Of a DNA stretch of 21,169 bases, positions 1 to 6,972 are shown piece by piece. Origin of the DNA: Pseudomonadota bacterium (GTDB taxonomy: Bacteria > Pseudomonadota > Gammaproteobacteria > Xanthomonadales > Xanthomonadaceae); the NCBI GenBank assembly GCA_019348095.1, contig JAHWKC010000004.1, positions 1 through 21,169 of the forward strand, written 5' to 3'. Positions within the stretch are counted from its first letter, which is position 1. Each line of letters begins with the position of its first letter. The notes under the pieces are model-generated. The model worked only from the letters and a program-made list of their open reading frames with translations. It searched no databases and was not told the DNA's origin. Both the position numbers and the translations under genes were made by a program.

Positions 1-2
1 CG

Positions 3-773
3 ACCGAGGGCGTGATCAACTCGGTCGCCGACGCACGCCAGGCCGTGCGCCAGCGCTACAAGGAAGGCAGCGACGTGATCAAGATCACCGCGACCGGCGG
101 CGTGCTGTCGTATGCCAGGTCCGGCGACGCGCCGCAGTTCACCGTCGAGGAGATCGAGTCGGTAGTCGGCACCGCGCGCGACTACGGCTACAAGGTCGCC
201 GCGCATGCGCACGGCGAGGAAGGCATGAAGCGCGCGGTGCTCGGCGGCGTCGACACGATCGAGCACGGCACCTACATGAGCGACGAAGTGATGTCGCTGA
301 TGAAGGAGCGCGGCACCTGGTACGTGCCGACCATCTATGCCGGCCGCTTCGTCGCTGAAAAGGCGAAGATCGACGGTTACTTCCCCGATGTCGTGCGGCC
401 CAAGGCGGCGCGCATCGGTGCATTGATCCAGGACACCGCGGCGCGTGCGTTCGATGCGGGTGTCAAGATCGGCTTCGGCACCGACATGGGCGTGGGACCG
501 CACGGCGACAACGCCCGCGAGTTCCTCTACATGGTCGAGGCCGGCATCCCCGCGGCCACCGCGCTGCAGGCGGCGACCATCCGTGCCGCCGAGGTACTCG
601 GTGTCGACGACCAGGGCGTGATCGAGCCCGGCAAGCGCGCCGACATCATCGCGATGCCGGGCAATCCGGTGGCCGACATCAATGCGGTGATGGACGTGGA
701 TTTCGTCATGAAGGACGGCCAGGTCTACCGGATGCCGGACGCCGGGCGCGAGCCGGCCGGCCCGGACGCGTGA
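3..773 (+). CDS. Metal-dependent amidohydrolase, 3' part (5' end outside window)
   Basis: This is the C-terminal part of an imidazolonepropionase/prolidase-like amidohydrolase. The reading frame is open from the window edge (codons from base 3); the GTG at 12 lies inside the conserved region, so the true start is upstream. Visible metal-site elements in order are the lysine of VIKITATGG (bases 81-83), expected to be carboxylated and to bridge two metals; the HAH pair (204-212); the His of IEHGTYM (264-266); and the Asp of GFGTDMG (483-485). The C-terminus ([17 protein letters not shown]) is the usual small beta-sandwich of this superfamily. Family members hydrolyse amide or peptide bonds, often Xaa-Pro dipeptides, and many carry a signal peptide, which cannot be checked here. 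The substrate cannot be told from sequence. It ends 7 nt before the next gene and is probably co-transcribed with it. Confidence 0.9.
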   Translation, partial: TEGVINSVADARQAVRQRYKEGSDVIKITATGGVLSYARSGDAPQFTVEEIESVVGTARDYGYKVAAHAHGEEGMKRAVLGGVDTIEHGTYMSDEVMSLMKERGTWYVPTIYAGRFVAEKAKIDGYFPDVVRPKAARIGALIQDTAARAFDAGVKIGFGTDMGVGPHGDNAREFLYMVEAGIPAATALQAATIRAAEVLGVDDQGVIEPGKRADIIAMPGNPVADINAVMDVDFVMKDGQVYRMPDAGREPAGPDA

Positions 774-780
774 GCCGCGC

Positions 781-1032
781 ATGAGCGGCGAGTGGATGGG
801 CTACGTCGCCGCGACGCTGACCACGGTGGCGTTCGTGCCACAGGCGCTCAAGACCCTGCGCAGCCGCAACACGCGCGATATCTCGCTGAGCATGTACGTG
901 GTGTTCACCGCCGGCATCGGCTTCTGGCTGGGCTACGGCATCTGGCTGGAGTCGTGGCCGATGATCGGCTGCAACAGCGTCACCTTGCTGCTGGCCGGCG
1001 CAATCCTCGGGATGAAGCTCCGCTACGGCTGA
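781..1032 (+). CDS. SemiSWEET-type PQ-loop/MtN3 transporter
   Basis: This 83-residue protein has three predicted membrane helices (about residues 5-23, 35-55 and 62-80) and the PQ motif of the SemiSWEET/MtN3 family (FVPQ, P20-Q21) at the end of helix 1. The segment that follows (LKTLRSRNTRDISLSMY) also fits the family. SemiSWEETs are half-transporters that dimerise in the inner membrane to move sugars; the substrate of this one is unknown. The length is normal for the family. The ATG at 781 follows the stop of the amidohydrolase by 7 nt with no clear Shine-Dalgarno, so translation is probably coupled to the upstream gene. An overlapping frame starting at 792 gives an Arg/His-rich non-membrane product and is a shadow. 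Confidence 0.9.
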   Translation: MSGEWMGYVAATLTTVAFVPQALKTLRSRNTRDISLSMYVVFTAGIGFWLGYGIWLESWPMIGCNSVTLLLAGAILGMKLRYG

Positions 1033-1050
1033 ACCTCGTCGAGCCGACGT

Positions 1051-1121
1051 CGTAGGGTGGGCATGCCTTTTGTGCCCACCATCATCGGGGCGGCGGGCAC
1101 AAAGGGCGCGCCCACCCTACG
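1051..1121. repeat. Palindromic repeat, GTAGGGTGGGC family
   Basis: The 12-nt ends are a perfect inverted pair: CGTAGGGTGGGC at 1051-1062 and GCCCACCCTACG at 1110-1121. A second, inner hairpin is possible between GTGGGCA (1057-1063) and TGCCCAC (1073-1079). Elements with these ends are frequent in Xanthomonadaceae genomes; this is general knowledge, not a search result. It lies between two genes that read towards each other. Its right end contains the stop codon of the minus-strand gene (1117-1119). It could act as a bidirectional transcription stop or mRNA 3'-end stabiliser, but has no T-tract. Confidence 0.8.
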
Positions 1122-1740
1122 AGCGCAGATCTTCTGTCACCGAACCACGCCCGCGGCTGGCGACGATGTAAGCCAGCAGCCACGCGCCCAATGCGATGCG
1201 CTGCGCAATCGGCCCCGGCACCAGCACCGGCGGCAACGCGGCCAGCAGCAGCACCACGATCGCGCATACCGCCATCAGCATGGCCAACATGCGCCACGCC
1301 GCCACCCGCCCCAGGCCCGCCGCGAGCAGCAGCGCACCCGGCACGAAGGCGATCCACCACAGCGTCCAGGCCGTCGCATGACCGCGGCTCTGCGCGCCAT
1401 CGAGGTCGCTCGGGTCCAGCGGCAGCAGCCCTTGCGCGGCAAATGCCAGCGCCGACCACGCCAGCAGCCAGCCACCGATGCCGGCACTGCGCCGCGCCGT
1501 GTCGGGCAGCCGCGCGCGCAGTGCCACCGCCGTGACCGCCAGCAACACCCCTGGCAGCACGAAACCGAGCAGATTGAACGCCAGCGCCCGCGGAATGCCG
1601 CTGGCGCCGAGCAGCCCGAGCGGGTGCTGCGCGTGCAGGTAGCCGTCGAGCATCGCGGCAAAACCGATCACCGCGCTGGCGCACAGCAGCGCGCCGATCC
1701 AGGCGGCGTGGCGCGAAACGGGCGGGAACGTTGGGTTCAT
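1117..1740 (-). CDS. DUF998-like multi-pass membrane protein
   Basis: A 207-residue, strongly hydrophobic protein with about six predicted membrane helices. It starts MNPTFPPVSRHAAW, followed by alternating hydrophobic stretches and short polar loops. The pattern (AFNLLGFVLPGVLLA, the loop LLPLDPSDLDGAQSRGH, a final VASRGRG tail) resembles DUF998 integral membrane proteins, whose biochemical role is not established. The ATG at 1738-1740 is preferred because the sequence just upstream has no better start. A TAGCAT box ends 6 nt before it, with no Shine-Dalgarno, so the transcript may be leaderless. It is divergent from the cnoX gene, with 104 nt between the two starts. The stop codon lies inside the palindromic repeat at 1051-1121, so the last codons may have been set by repeat insertion. 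Confidence 0.75.
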   Translation of the reverse strand: MNPTFPPVSRHAAWIGALLCASAVIGFAAMLDGYLHAQHPLGLLGASGIPRALAFNLLGFVLPGVLLAVTAVALRARLPDTARRSAGIGGWLLAWSALAFAAQGLLPLDPSDLDGAQSRGHATAWTLWWIAFVPGALLLAAGLGRVAAWRMLAMLMAVCAIVVLLLAALPPVLVPGPIAQRIALGAWLLAYIVASRGRGSVTEDLRS

Positions 1741-1746
1741 CGCGCA

Positions 1747-1752
1747 ATGCTA
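1747..1752 (-). promoter_or_regulatory. Possible -10 box for a leaderless transcript
   Basis: On the minus strand the hexamer TAGCAT ends 6 nt before the ATG of the DUF998-like gene. A start of transcription 6-7 nt downstream would fall on or next to the A of the ATG. No good -35 hexamer is visible at the usual distance, so the call is weak. Confidence 0.3.
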
Positions 1753-1844
1753 GCGTGCGCGGCGCCGCGCGCGGCGGGCGGGTTGCCCCGGCTGACCGAT
1801 GCCCCCATCTTGCGCACACCTGCGACCGACCGGATTTGAAAACG

Positions 1845-2720
1845 ATGATTTCCGAAACCGCCACGCCCCACGTCTTCGATGCGACCACCGACAGCTTCGA
1901 GAGCACGGTGCTGCAGAAATCACTGCAGACCCCGGTGCTGGTCGACTTCTGGGCCGAGTGGTGCGGGCCGTGCAAGCAGCTCGGGCCGATCCTGGAAAAG
2001 CTCGCCGGCGAGTACCACGGCGCGTTCGAGCTGGCCAAGGTCGACGTCGACAAGGAACCGCAGTTGGGCGCGGCCTTCCAGGTGCGCTCGATCCCCACGG
2101 TGTTCCTGGTCAAGGACGGGCAACTGCTGGACGGCTTCCCCGGCGTGCTGCCGGAGGGCCAGATCCGCGAATTCCTGAAGCACCACGGCATCGAGCCGGC
2201 CACACCGGCCGAGCCCGAAGATGCCGCGCCGGCCGAGGCCGCGCCACTGGATCCCCATGCCGAGGCGGCGCGGCTGCGCGCGGAGCTCGCCGCGGCGCCG
2301 GACCAGGACGAGCTCAAGCTCGACCTGGCGCTGGCGCTGATGCAGACCGGCGCCACGGGCGAAGCCGAGCAGCTGCTCGACAGCCTGCCGGCCAACCTCG
2401 CGGTCGACGACCGCGCGCAGCGGGCGCGGGCGCGGCTGGCCTTTGCGGCGCTGCTCGAAGCCGCGCCGCCGGCCGAAATGCTGGAACAGGCGCTGGCGGC
2501 CGATCCCGACGACCTGCGCGCGCGCCACCTGCTGGGCGTCCATCACATCGTCGGCGGCCGGCCCGAGGCCGGGCTCGAGCAGTTCATCGAGATGCTGCGC
2601 CGCGACCGCGGATTCGAGGACGGCCTGCCGCGCAAGGCATTGATCGACGCGTTCCGCATCGTCGACGACGCGGCACTGGTGGGGCGCTATCGCCGCAAGA
2701 TGTCCTCGCTGCTGTTCTAG
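1845..2720 (+). CDS. cnoX: Thioredoxin-TPR co-chaperone CnoX (YbbN)
   Basis: A 291-residue protein with an N-terminal thioredoxin domain (about residues 10-115) carrying an intact WCGPC active site (residues 39-43) and the cis-proline region RSIPTVFL. An Ala/Glu/Pro-rich linker follows, then a helical TPR-like C-terminal half (about 140-291). This is the architecture of CnoX/YbbN, a cytoplasmic holdase that protects proteins from oxidative unfolding and hands them to GroEL or DnaK. E. coli CnoX lacks a complete CXXC; this one has both cysteines, so it could also act as a redox-active thioredoxin, as in some alphaproteobacterial homologues. The ATG at 1845 is chosen because it puts the thioredoxin fold about 10 residues from the N-terminus. 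An upstream in-frame start at 1731 would add a 38-residue Arg/Ala-rich, unconserved-looking extension. Confidence 0.9.
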   Translation: MISETATPHVFDATTDSFESTVLQKSLQTPVLVDFWAEWCGPCKQLGPILEKLAGEYHGAFELAKVDVDKEPQLGAAFQVRSIPTVFLVKDGQLLDGFPGVLPEGQIREFLKHHGIEPATPAEPEDAAPAEAAPLDPHAEAARLRAELAAAPDQDELKLDLALALMQTGATGEAEQLLDSLPANLAVDDRAQRARARLAFAALLEAAPPAEMLEQALAADPDDLRARHLLGVHHIVGGRPEAGLEQFIEMLRRDRGFEDGLPRKALIDAFRIVDDAALVGRYRRKMSSLLF

Positions 2721-2744
2721 CGCTCAGAAGCTATGGAGCTTTGG

Positions 2745-2906
2745 GATGCGCAAAGGACGCAAAAAAGCGAAAAATACGTCGTTCAATGCATCGATGCGGT
2801 GCCGGAACAGCTACTGAGAGCCAAGAGGTGACATGAATTTCGGGAGCATCGCCGGCCCGCTGGATTTCTCTTCGCCCTTTTTTGCGCTTTCGCGTTCTTT
2901 GCGGAC
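2745..2906. repeat. Imperfect inverted-repeat element, CGCAAAGGACGC family
   Basis: The left arm (about 2745-2775, ATGCGCAAAGGACGCAAAA...) and the right arm (about 2872-2906; its reverse complement reads TCCGCAAAGAACGCGAAAG...) are imperfect inverted copies. The element fills most of the 194 nt between the cnoX stop (2720) and the stop of the minus-strand gene (2915-2917). The region between the arms has no convincing ORF. The A/T-rich arms stand out from the GC-rich surroundings. The element might end transcription from both converging genes. Its arms resemble those of the element at 12797-12918. Confidence 0.6.
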
Positions 2907-2914
2907 CAACCGCA

Positions 2915-4246
2915 CTACTCGTCCCGCAGCTCAGGCGGCAGCGGAACCTGCCAATGGTCGGCGCCGAGGGAGTCGTCGAACAGCGTGATGCGCAGCGCGG
3001 CGCCGTTGTCGCTGGGCTCGATCGGGCGGTTCGCGCTGCGCAGTACCGGCGGTTGCGCATCCAGCCGCGCCTGCAGCGGCCGCGGGTCGTCGCTGCGCTT
3101 GCGCAATGCCAGCAGCGTCGCCATCAGCCGCCGCCGCGCGGCATGGTCCTGGCCGCGACGGGCGTAACCGACATAGGCCGGCGCTGCTACATCCGCCAGG
3201 AGGCAGCCGATTGAGTTGGCGAGGCAGTCAAAGCCCGCTAGGCCGCTGCTCGCCGCTGGCTGCCGGGCCGCATCGGCGGCGAACCGCTCGCGCGCCTGCT
3301 CGTTGCAGTACTGCGCGAACGCCGAGGCCGAGCGCGCCTCGGTCATTCGCTGGTCGTAGAACAGTCGACTCGCGCCGCGTGGTTGATGTTGCCTCCAGTG
3401 CGGGTTGGCCTGGAGCGCGCGCCGGGTGAAGTCGAACTCACCCTTGAGTGCCTCGCAGACCAGCCCCTCGCCGGCTCGCGGGGGTGCGAATGCGGTGGCG
3501 CATTCCGCGGGCAACGGATAATCGGCGGGCAGTTCGGCCAGCATTTCGGCGAACAGGGTGGAGGCATCGGTCACGGTGTTGATCGCGAGCATGCTCACGA
3601 TGAGCGAATTGGAGTGCGGCACGAACCGGCGCCAGGTCTCCGCCATCCCGCAGACCCCGGCCAGGCCGCCGGCCACGTCGCCGTCGACGAAGGCCAGGCT
3701 GTAGGCGGTGCGCTGCGCGCTCATCGCATTGCCGACCTGCGGAAGCGGCCTGTCCATGCGCGGCGCGAAACGGTTGCGATAGTGCCCATAGGCCGATAGC
3801 CCCTCGGCCCGCCGGATCAGCGGACGCAGCGCGTCGATGCGACCTGCGTAGGCGGCGCGATCACTGCGTACCTGCGCCAGGCAGCCGGTTTCCCGCAGCG
3901 CGCATAGTGCAGGCTCCTCGTCGTGCCCGACCTCGAGCGCCGGATATTCGGCGGCCGCGACGCTGCGGAAGCCGCCCGCCGGCGCGGACCCCAGGGGTGA
4001 ATCGGCGAAGCGCCGGATATCGAGCTCGGCGATTTGTTCCAGTCGGGCCGGCGGCACGTCGCGGTCCAGCAGCCACAGCGTCGCGAACGCATTCCGGCCG
4101 GGCGTGTCCATCGGCTGCTCCATCAGCGCCAGCGCCGCCTCCTGCCCGGCGCTCGGGCCGCGCAGGCGCGACACCGTGTATAGCGTGACCAGGCCCAGTG
4201 CGACCACCGCCAGCCCGCCGAAGATCCGTTGCGCCCAACGCTTCAT
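2915..4246 (-). CDS. Membrane-anchored protein of unknown function
   Basis: I do not recognise this 443-residue protein. It has a short basic N-terminus (MKRWAQR), one hydrophobic helix (about residues 8-28) that is probably an uncleaved signal anchor, and a large Arg/Ala-rich, mainly helical domain likely to face the periplasm. Several scattered cysteines (for example CALRETGC and FDCLANSIGC) could form disulfides there. The ATG at 4246 is chosen because it is preceded by AGGGAACGGGAC on the minus strand and gives the basic-plus-hydrophobic start. The frame remains open further upstream to about 4780, but that would overlap the divergent kinase gene and looks like its shadow. The gene is divergent from the kinase across 195 nt, so the two may share control. 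Confidence 0.75.
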   Translation of the reverse strand: MKRWAQRIFGGLAVVALGLVTLYTVSRLRGPSAGQEAALALMEQPMDTPGRNAFATLWLLDRDVPPARLEQIAELDIRRFADSPLGSAPAGGFRSVAAAEYPALEVGHDEEPALCALRETGCLAQVRSDRAAYAGRIDALRPLIRRAEGLSAYGHYRNRFAPRMDRPLPQVGNAMSAQRTAYSLAFVDGDVAGGLAGVCGMAETWRRFVPHSNSLIVSMLAINTVTDASTLFAEMLAELPADYPLPAECATAFAPPRAGEGLVCEALKGEFDFTRRALQANPHWRQHQPRGASRLFYDQRMTEARSASAFAQYCNEQARERFAADAARQPAASSGLAGFDCLANSIGCLLADVAAPAYVGYARRGQDHAARRRLMATLLALRKRSDDPRPLQARLDAQPPVLRSANRPIEPSDNGAALRITLFDDSLGADHWQVPLPPELRDE

Positions 4247-4387
4247 GTCCCGTTCCCTGGTTTGCGCCTCGACGGCAGAAAAGTCGCGTCGAGAGCCATC
4301 CTCCGGCACGCCGTCCGGCGCCCTCACACCGCACTCACACGGTGACCGGTCGAGTATCGGCGGTTGGGAGTGGCCGGGCAAACGGCG

Positions 4388-4417
4388 TTCACAGCCAAGC
4401 AGCCGCAGGGGTATGCT
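4388..4417 (+). promoter_or_regulatory. Candidate sigma70-type promoter for the Ser/Thr kinase
   Basis: TTCACA (4388-4393) and TATGCT (4412-4417) are separated by 18 nt. They match 5 of 6 and 4 of 6 consensus bases. Transcription would start near 4424, giving a short leader that carries the GGGGGCGGAG just before the ATG at 4442. Confidence 0.35.
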
Positions 4418-4441
4418 CAACATCCGCGACAGGGGGCGGAG

Positions 4442-6460
4442 ATGTCTTTGACCGTGCCGGACGAACAACACACCGCACCGCCGCTGCCGGAAGTCTCCGG
4501 CTACCGGCTGCTGCGCGTGATAAACCACGGCGGCATGTCGACGGTGTACCTGGCCGAGCAGCTGGCCTTGTCGCGCGAGGTCGCGGTCAAGGTCATGGCG
4601 CCGCAGGCGTTGTCGGACGAGGTCAGCCGCCGCCGGTTCGAGAACGAGGTGCGCACCATCGCGCGGCTCGAGCACCCGCACGTGGTCACCATCTACGAGG
4701 TCGGCCGCACCCGCGAAGGCCTGCCGTACTACTCGATGCCGCACATGTCGCGCGGCCACCTCGGCCAGCGCTCGTTCCACCAGGAGGTGCTGGCCGGCGA
4801 CGAGAGCCGCGTGCTCGCGATCACGCGGGCATTGCTGTCAGCGCTGGAATACGCGCACGCACGGGGCGTGGTGCACCGCGACGTCAAGGCCGAGAACGTG
4901 CTGTTCAACGACTCCGAGCGGCCGATGCTGGCCGACTTCGGCATCGCGCTGCGCCGCGGCTTCGGTCCGCGCGTCACCGCCAGTGGCCTGGCGGTCGGCA
5001 GCACCGCCTACATGGCGCCGGAACAGGCCCGCGGCGAAAGCGTGGACGGCCGCGTCGATTTGTACAGCCTGGGCGTGCTGGTCTGGGAGATGCTGACCGG
5101 CGAGTTGCCCTATCGCGCCTCCGATGCGCTGTCGATGGCGGTCATGCACGCGCAGGACCCGATTCCGAAACTGCCGCCGGCGCTGCGCCACTGGCAGCGC
5201 TTCATGAACCGGGCACTGGCCAAGCAGCCCGGCGAGCGCTTCCACGACGTCGCGCAGATGCGCGAGGCGGTCGAGCAGGTCGAGAAGCGGCGCCCGCTCT
5301 CGGCGGTGATTCCTCCGCTCCAGCGGATGCTCGCGGCCATGCGGCCGCGTGCGCTGCCGCTGCTGATCGGCATCGCGGCGATCGCGGTGGCGATCACGAT
5401 TGTGCTGCTCGCACGCGGCGATGGCGGCTCCGACGGCTTCTTCCGCATGGCCGGCAGCGATGAACCGCTCGCTGCCACCAGGGTCGATCCGACCGAATCG
5501 ATGATGCGCCCGCTGCCCGAGGCGCCGCTGCAGACGGCGCTGGAAAACGCGCGCCGGCAGATCGCCGCGCGCAACCTCACGGCCCCACGGGGCGACAACG
5601 CCTACGCCAGCGTGCTGGCGGCGTGGGAAGCGGACCCGGACAATTCGCATGTCCAGCAGGTGATGGGTGAGCTCACCGGCGCCTTCACCGGCGAGATGGT
5701 GCGGCACTTGCGCAATGGCAACATCGACCGCGCTCGCGAGTACCTTGGGCATGCCAAGCGGCTCGCGCAGCAGACCGGCACGGTTGGCTCGGGCGCCCAA
5801 TTGGCCCTACGCGAGCAGGCCGGACAGGCCCTGCTCGCCCGCGCCGAGGCCGCCGCGCGCGTGTTCGACCGCGATCGCGTGCAAGCCACCGCAGCGCTGG
5901 CGCAGGAGTTCGGGGTGACCGGCGATGCCGCCAGGCGGCTGGTCGCCGTCGCCGAAAGCATCCCGCGCCGAGGGGAACTGCTGCCGGGCGATCCGATGGG
6001 CGCGGTCATGGGCAGCGGCGATGTCGCGCTCAGCCGCAGCCCGGTCAGCCGTGCCGAATACACCCGCTTTACCACCGCCACCGGCCGCGAAGGCGCGCTC
6101 TGCCGCGAACGCGTCTCGCTGCTGCGCGTGATCGACCCGCGGGACTGGCGCGCGCCCGGCTTCGAGCAGGACGACAGCGAGCCGGTGGTGTGTGTGTCGG
6201 TGGCCGACGCGGAAGCCTACGCGCAGTGGTACAGCGAGCTGACCGGCAACGACTACCGCCTGCCAAACGCGGCCGAATCGCGCCAGATCGCCGCGGCCAT
6301 CAGCGGCCGCGAAATCTCCCTGTGGCTGCGCGACTGCGGCGAGGACTGCCAGCAGCGCCAGGTGCGCGGCAGCTCCTGGCGCAGCGAACAGAACCAGCGC
6401 GCGCTGAGTGCCTCGCGGGGATACGACGACGTCGGCTTCCGCCTGGTGCGCGAGCTGTAG
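4442..6460 (+). CDS. Membrane Ser/Thr protein kinase with C-terminal FGE/SUMF1-like domain
   Basis: A 672-residue Hanks-type kinase. Residues about 20-285 form the kinase: glycine loop INHGGMSTVY (27-36), ATP-binding Lys50 (VAVKVM), catalytic HRDVKAEN (Asp147), ADFG (metal Asp165) and MAPEQ. The first Gly of the loop is replaced by Asn. One helix (about 304-325, LPLLIGIAAIAVAITIVLL) crosses the membrane. The region after it (about 330-515) is helical and Ala-rich. Residues about 520-672 resemble the FGE-sulfatase/SUMF1 fold (SPVSRAEYTRF, PVVCVSVADAEAYAQWYS, YRLPNAAE, VRGSSW, GFRLVREL). The catalytic cysteine pair of true formylglycine-generating enzymes is not seen near the VRGSSW strand, so this is probably a ligand- or protein-binding sensor outside the cytoplasm. 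The ATG at 4442 lies just after GGGGGCGGAG. Confidence 0.9.
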   Translation: MSLTVPDEQHTAPPLPEVSGYRLLRVINHGGMSTVYLAEQLALSREVAVKVMAPQALSDEVSRRRFENEVRTIARLEHPHVVTIYEVGRTREGLPYYSMPHMSRGHLGQRSFHQEVLAGDESRVLAITRALLSALEYAHARGVVHRDVKAENVLFNDSERPMLADFGIALRRGFGPRVTASGLAVGSTAYMAPEQARGESVDGRVDLYSLGVLVWEMLTGELPYRASDALSMAVMHAQDPIPKLPPALRHWQRFMNRALAKQPGERFHDVAQMREAVEQVEKRRPLSAVIPPLQRMLAAMRPRALPLLIGIAAIAVAITIVLLARGDGGSDGFFRMAGSDEPLAATRVDPTESMMRPLPEAPLQTALENARRQIAARNLTAPRGDNAYASVLAAWEADPDNSHVQQVMGELTGAFTGEMVRHLRNGNIDRAREYLGHAKRLAQQTGTVGSGAQLALREQAGQALLARAEAAARVFDRDRVQATAALAQEFGVTGDAARRLVAVAESIPRRGELLPGDPMGAVMGSGDVALSRSPVSRAEYTRFTTATGREGALCRERVSLLRVIDPRDWRAPGFEQDDSEPVVCVSVADAEAYAQWYSELTGNDYRLPNAAESRQIAAAISGREISLWLRDCGEDCQQRQVRGSSWRSEQNQRALSASRGYDDVGFRLVREL

Positions 6461-6483
6461 CGGCGCCCGCGCCGGCGCAGTCC

Positions 6484-6540
6484 CGTAGAGCCGAGCTTGC
6501 TCGGCTTCGCGAAGTGCAGCGGAGCAAGCTCCGCTCTACG
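6484..6540 (+). repeat. Cloverleaf-like repeat, GTAGAGCCGAGC family, copy A
   Basis: The outer ends CGTAGAG and CTCTACG pair with each other. Inside are two tight hairpins: AGCCGAGC-TT-GCTCGGCT and AGCGGAGC-AA-GCTCCGCT. The unit can therefore fold as a closed stem with two arms. Copy B (6706-6760) is nearly identical and in the same orientation; copy C (17519-17582) is a diverged copy in the opposite orientation. Confidence 0.8.
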
Positions 6541-6556
6541 CAGCCCACCAGGCCTT

Positions 6557-6685
6557 TGTAGGAGCGGCCCATGGCCGCGACCTGTTCGTCCAGGTCGCGG
6601 AACAGCTCGGTCCTGACCCCAGCGGCGCGATTGCGGATCGTGGGTCGCGGGTGGAAAGGCATCGCGGCCATGGGCCGCTCCTACA
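6557..6685. repeat. REP pair with 24-nt perfect inverted ends (TGTAGGAGCGGC family)
   Basis: The 24 nt at 6557-6580 (TGTAGGAGCGGCCCATGGCC...) are the exact reverse complement of 6662-6685. The 81 nt between them include a further hairpin, GCGACCTG/CAGGTCGC (about 6577-6598). This is the paired (BIME-like) arrangement of a REP family widespread in Xanthomonadaceae and Pseudomonas, as general knowledge. It sits exactly between copies A and B of the cloverleaf repeat. Confidence 0.8.
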
Positions 6686-6705
6686 GGGGTTTCGACGCAA
6701 GCCGT

Positions 6706-6760
6706 GTAGAGCCGAGCTTGCTCGGCTTCATGGAGTGCAGCGGAGCAAACTCCGCTCTAC
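6706..6760 (+). repeat. Cloverleaf-like repeat, GTAGAGCCGAGC family, copy B
   Basis: A direct copy of the unit at 6484-6540: outer GTAGAG/CTCTAC ends, the arm AGCCGAGC-TT-GCTCGGCT, and a second arm in which one base has changed (GGAGCAAAC in place of GGAGCAAGC), weakening that hairpin by one pair. Confidence 0.8.
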
Positions 6761-6915
6761 CTCGCCGCCCGCGCCTTGGTCGGGCAGGCTGCGTTTTCAC
6801 CACCCGTTCTCCACAGGTGTGACCGAATAAGTGCTGCGCCCCAGCGTCGGCGCGACGACGCGTGCCAATTACCGAGACACTGACGGCGCTTCACCTTTAC
6901 GAGGGAAGGTCTCCG

Positions 6916-6972
6916 ATGAGCCCGCTCGCCAACCTGCGGTCCCGCGCCAGTCGCCAAGCCTCCGCTCAATGA
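6916..6972 (+). CDS. Possible 18-residue leader ORF overlapping coxB
   Basis: ATG at 6916 opens an 18-codon frame (MSPLANLRSRASRQASAQ) ending with TGA at 6970-6972. It is preceded by a strong purine-rich site (GAGGGAAGG, about 6901-6909) with suitable spacing. Its stop overlaps the two candidate ATGs of coxB (6969 and 6972), as in translationally coupled pairs. The peptide has no recognisable homology and may not be functional; the ribosome site may simply load ribosomes for coxB. Confidence 0.35.
   Translation: MSPLANLRSRASRQASAQ

Larger units (their letters stand above)
6461..6968. other. Repeat-filled spacer between kinase and oxidase genes
   Basis: This 508-nt stretch holds three repeat units (6484-6540, 6557-6685 and 6706-6760), then about 150 nt without repeats (6761-6915) that should contain the promoter of the oxidase cluster. 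I saw no convincing -35/-10 pair there. A short leader ORF runs from 6916. A frame open across 6831-6968 in phase with coxB has no membrane or conserved character and is not taken as coding. Confidence 0.6.

Noticed and set aside
1082..2395. A 437-codon minus-strand frame covering the DUF998 and cnoX genes
   Set aside because: It lies opposite the thioredoxin domain and in another phase of DUF998, with a Ser/Ala/Arg-rich product; both real genes are recognisable.
4247..4780. N-terminal extension of the minus-strand gene ending at 2915
   Set aside because: The frame stays open but overlaps the kinase start region on the other strand; the ATG at 4246 has a ribosome site and a signal anchor.
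6484..6760. CRISPR array from the repeated palindromes
   Set aside because: Only two direct copies with unlike spacing, a REP pair in between, and no cas genes; the units are REP-like dispersed repeats.
6831..6968. Upstream extension of the coxB frame
   Set aside because: The added residues show no conserved or membrane pattern, and the stretch should hold the promoter and leader of the operon.
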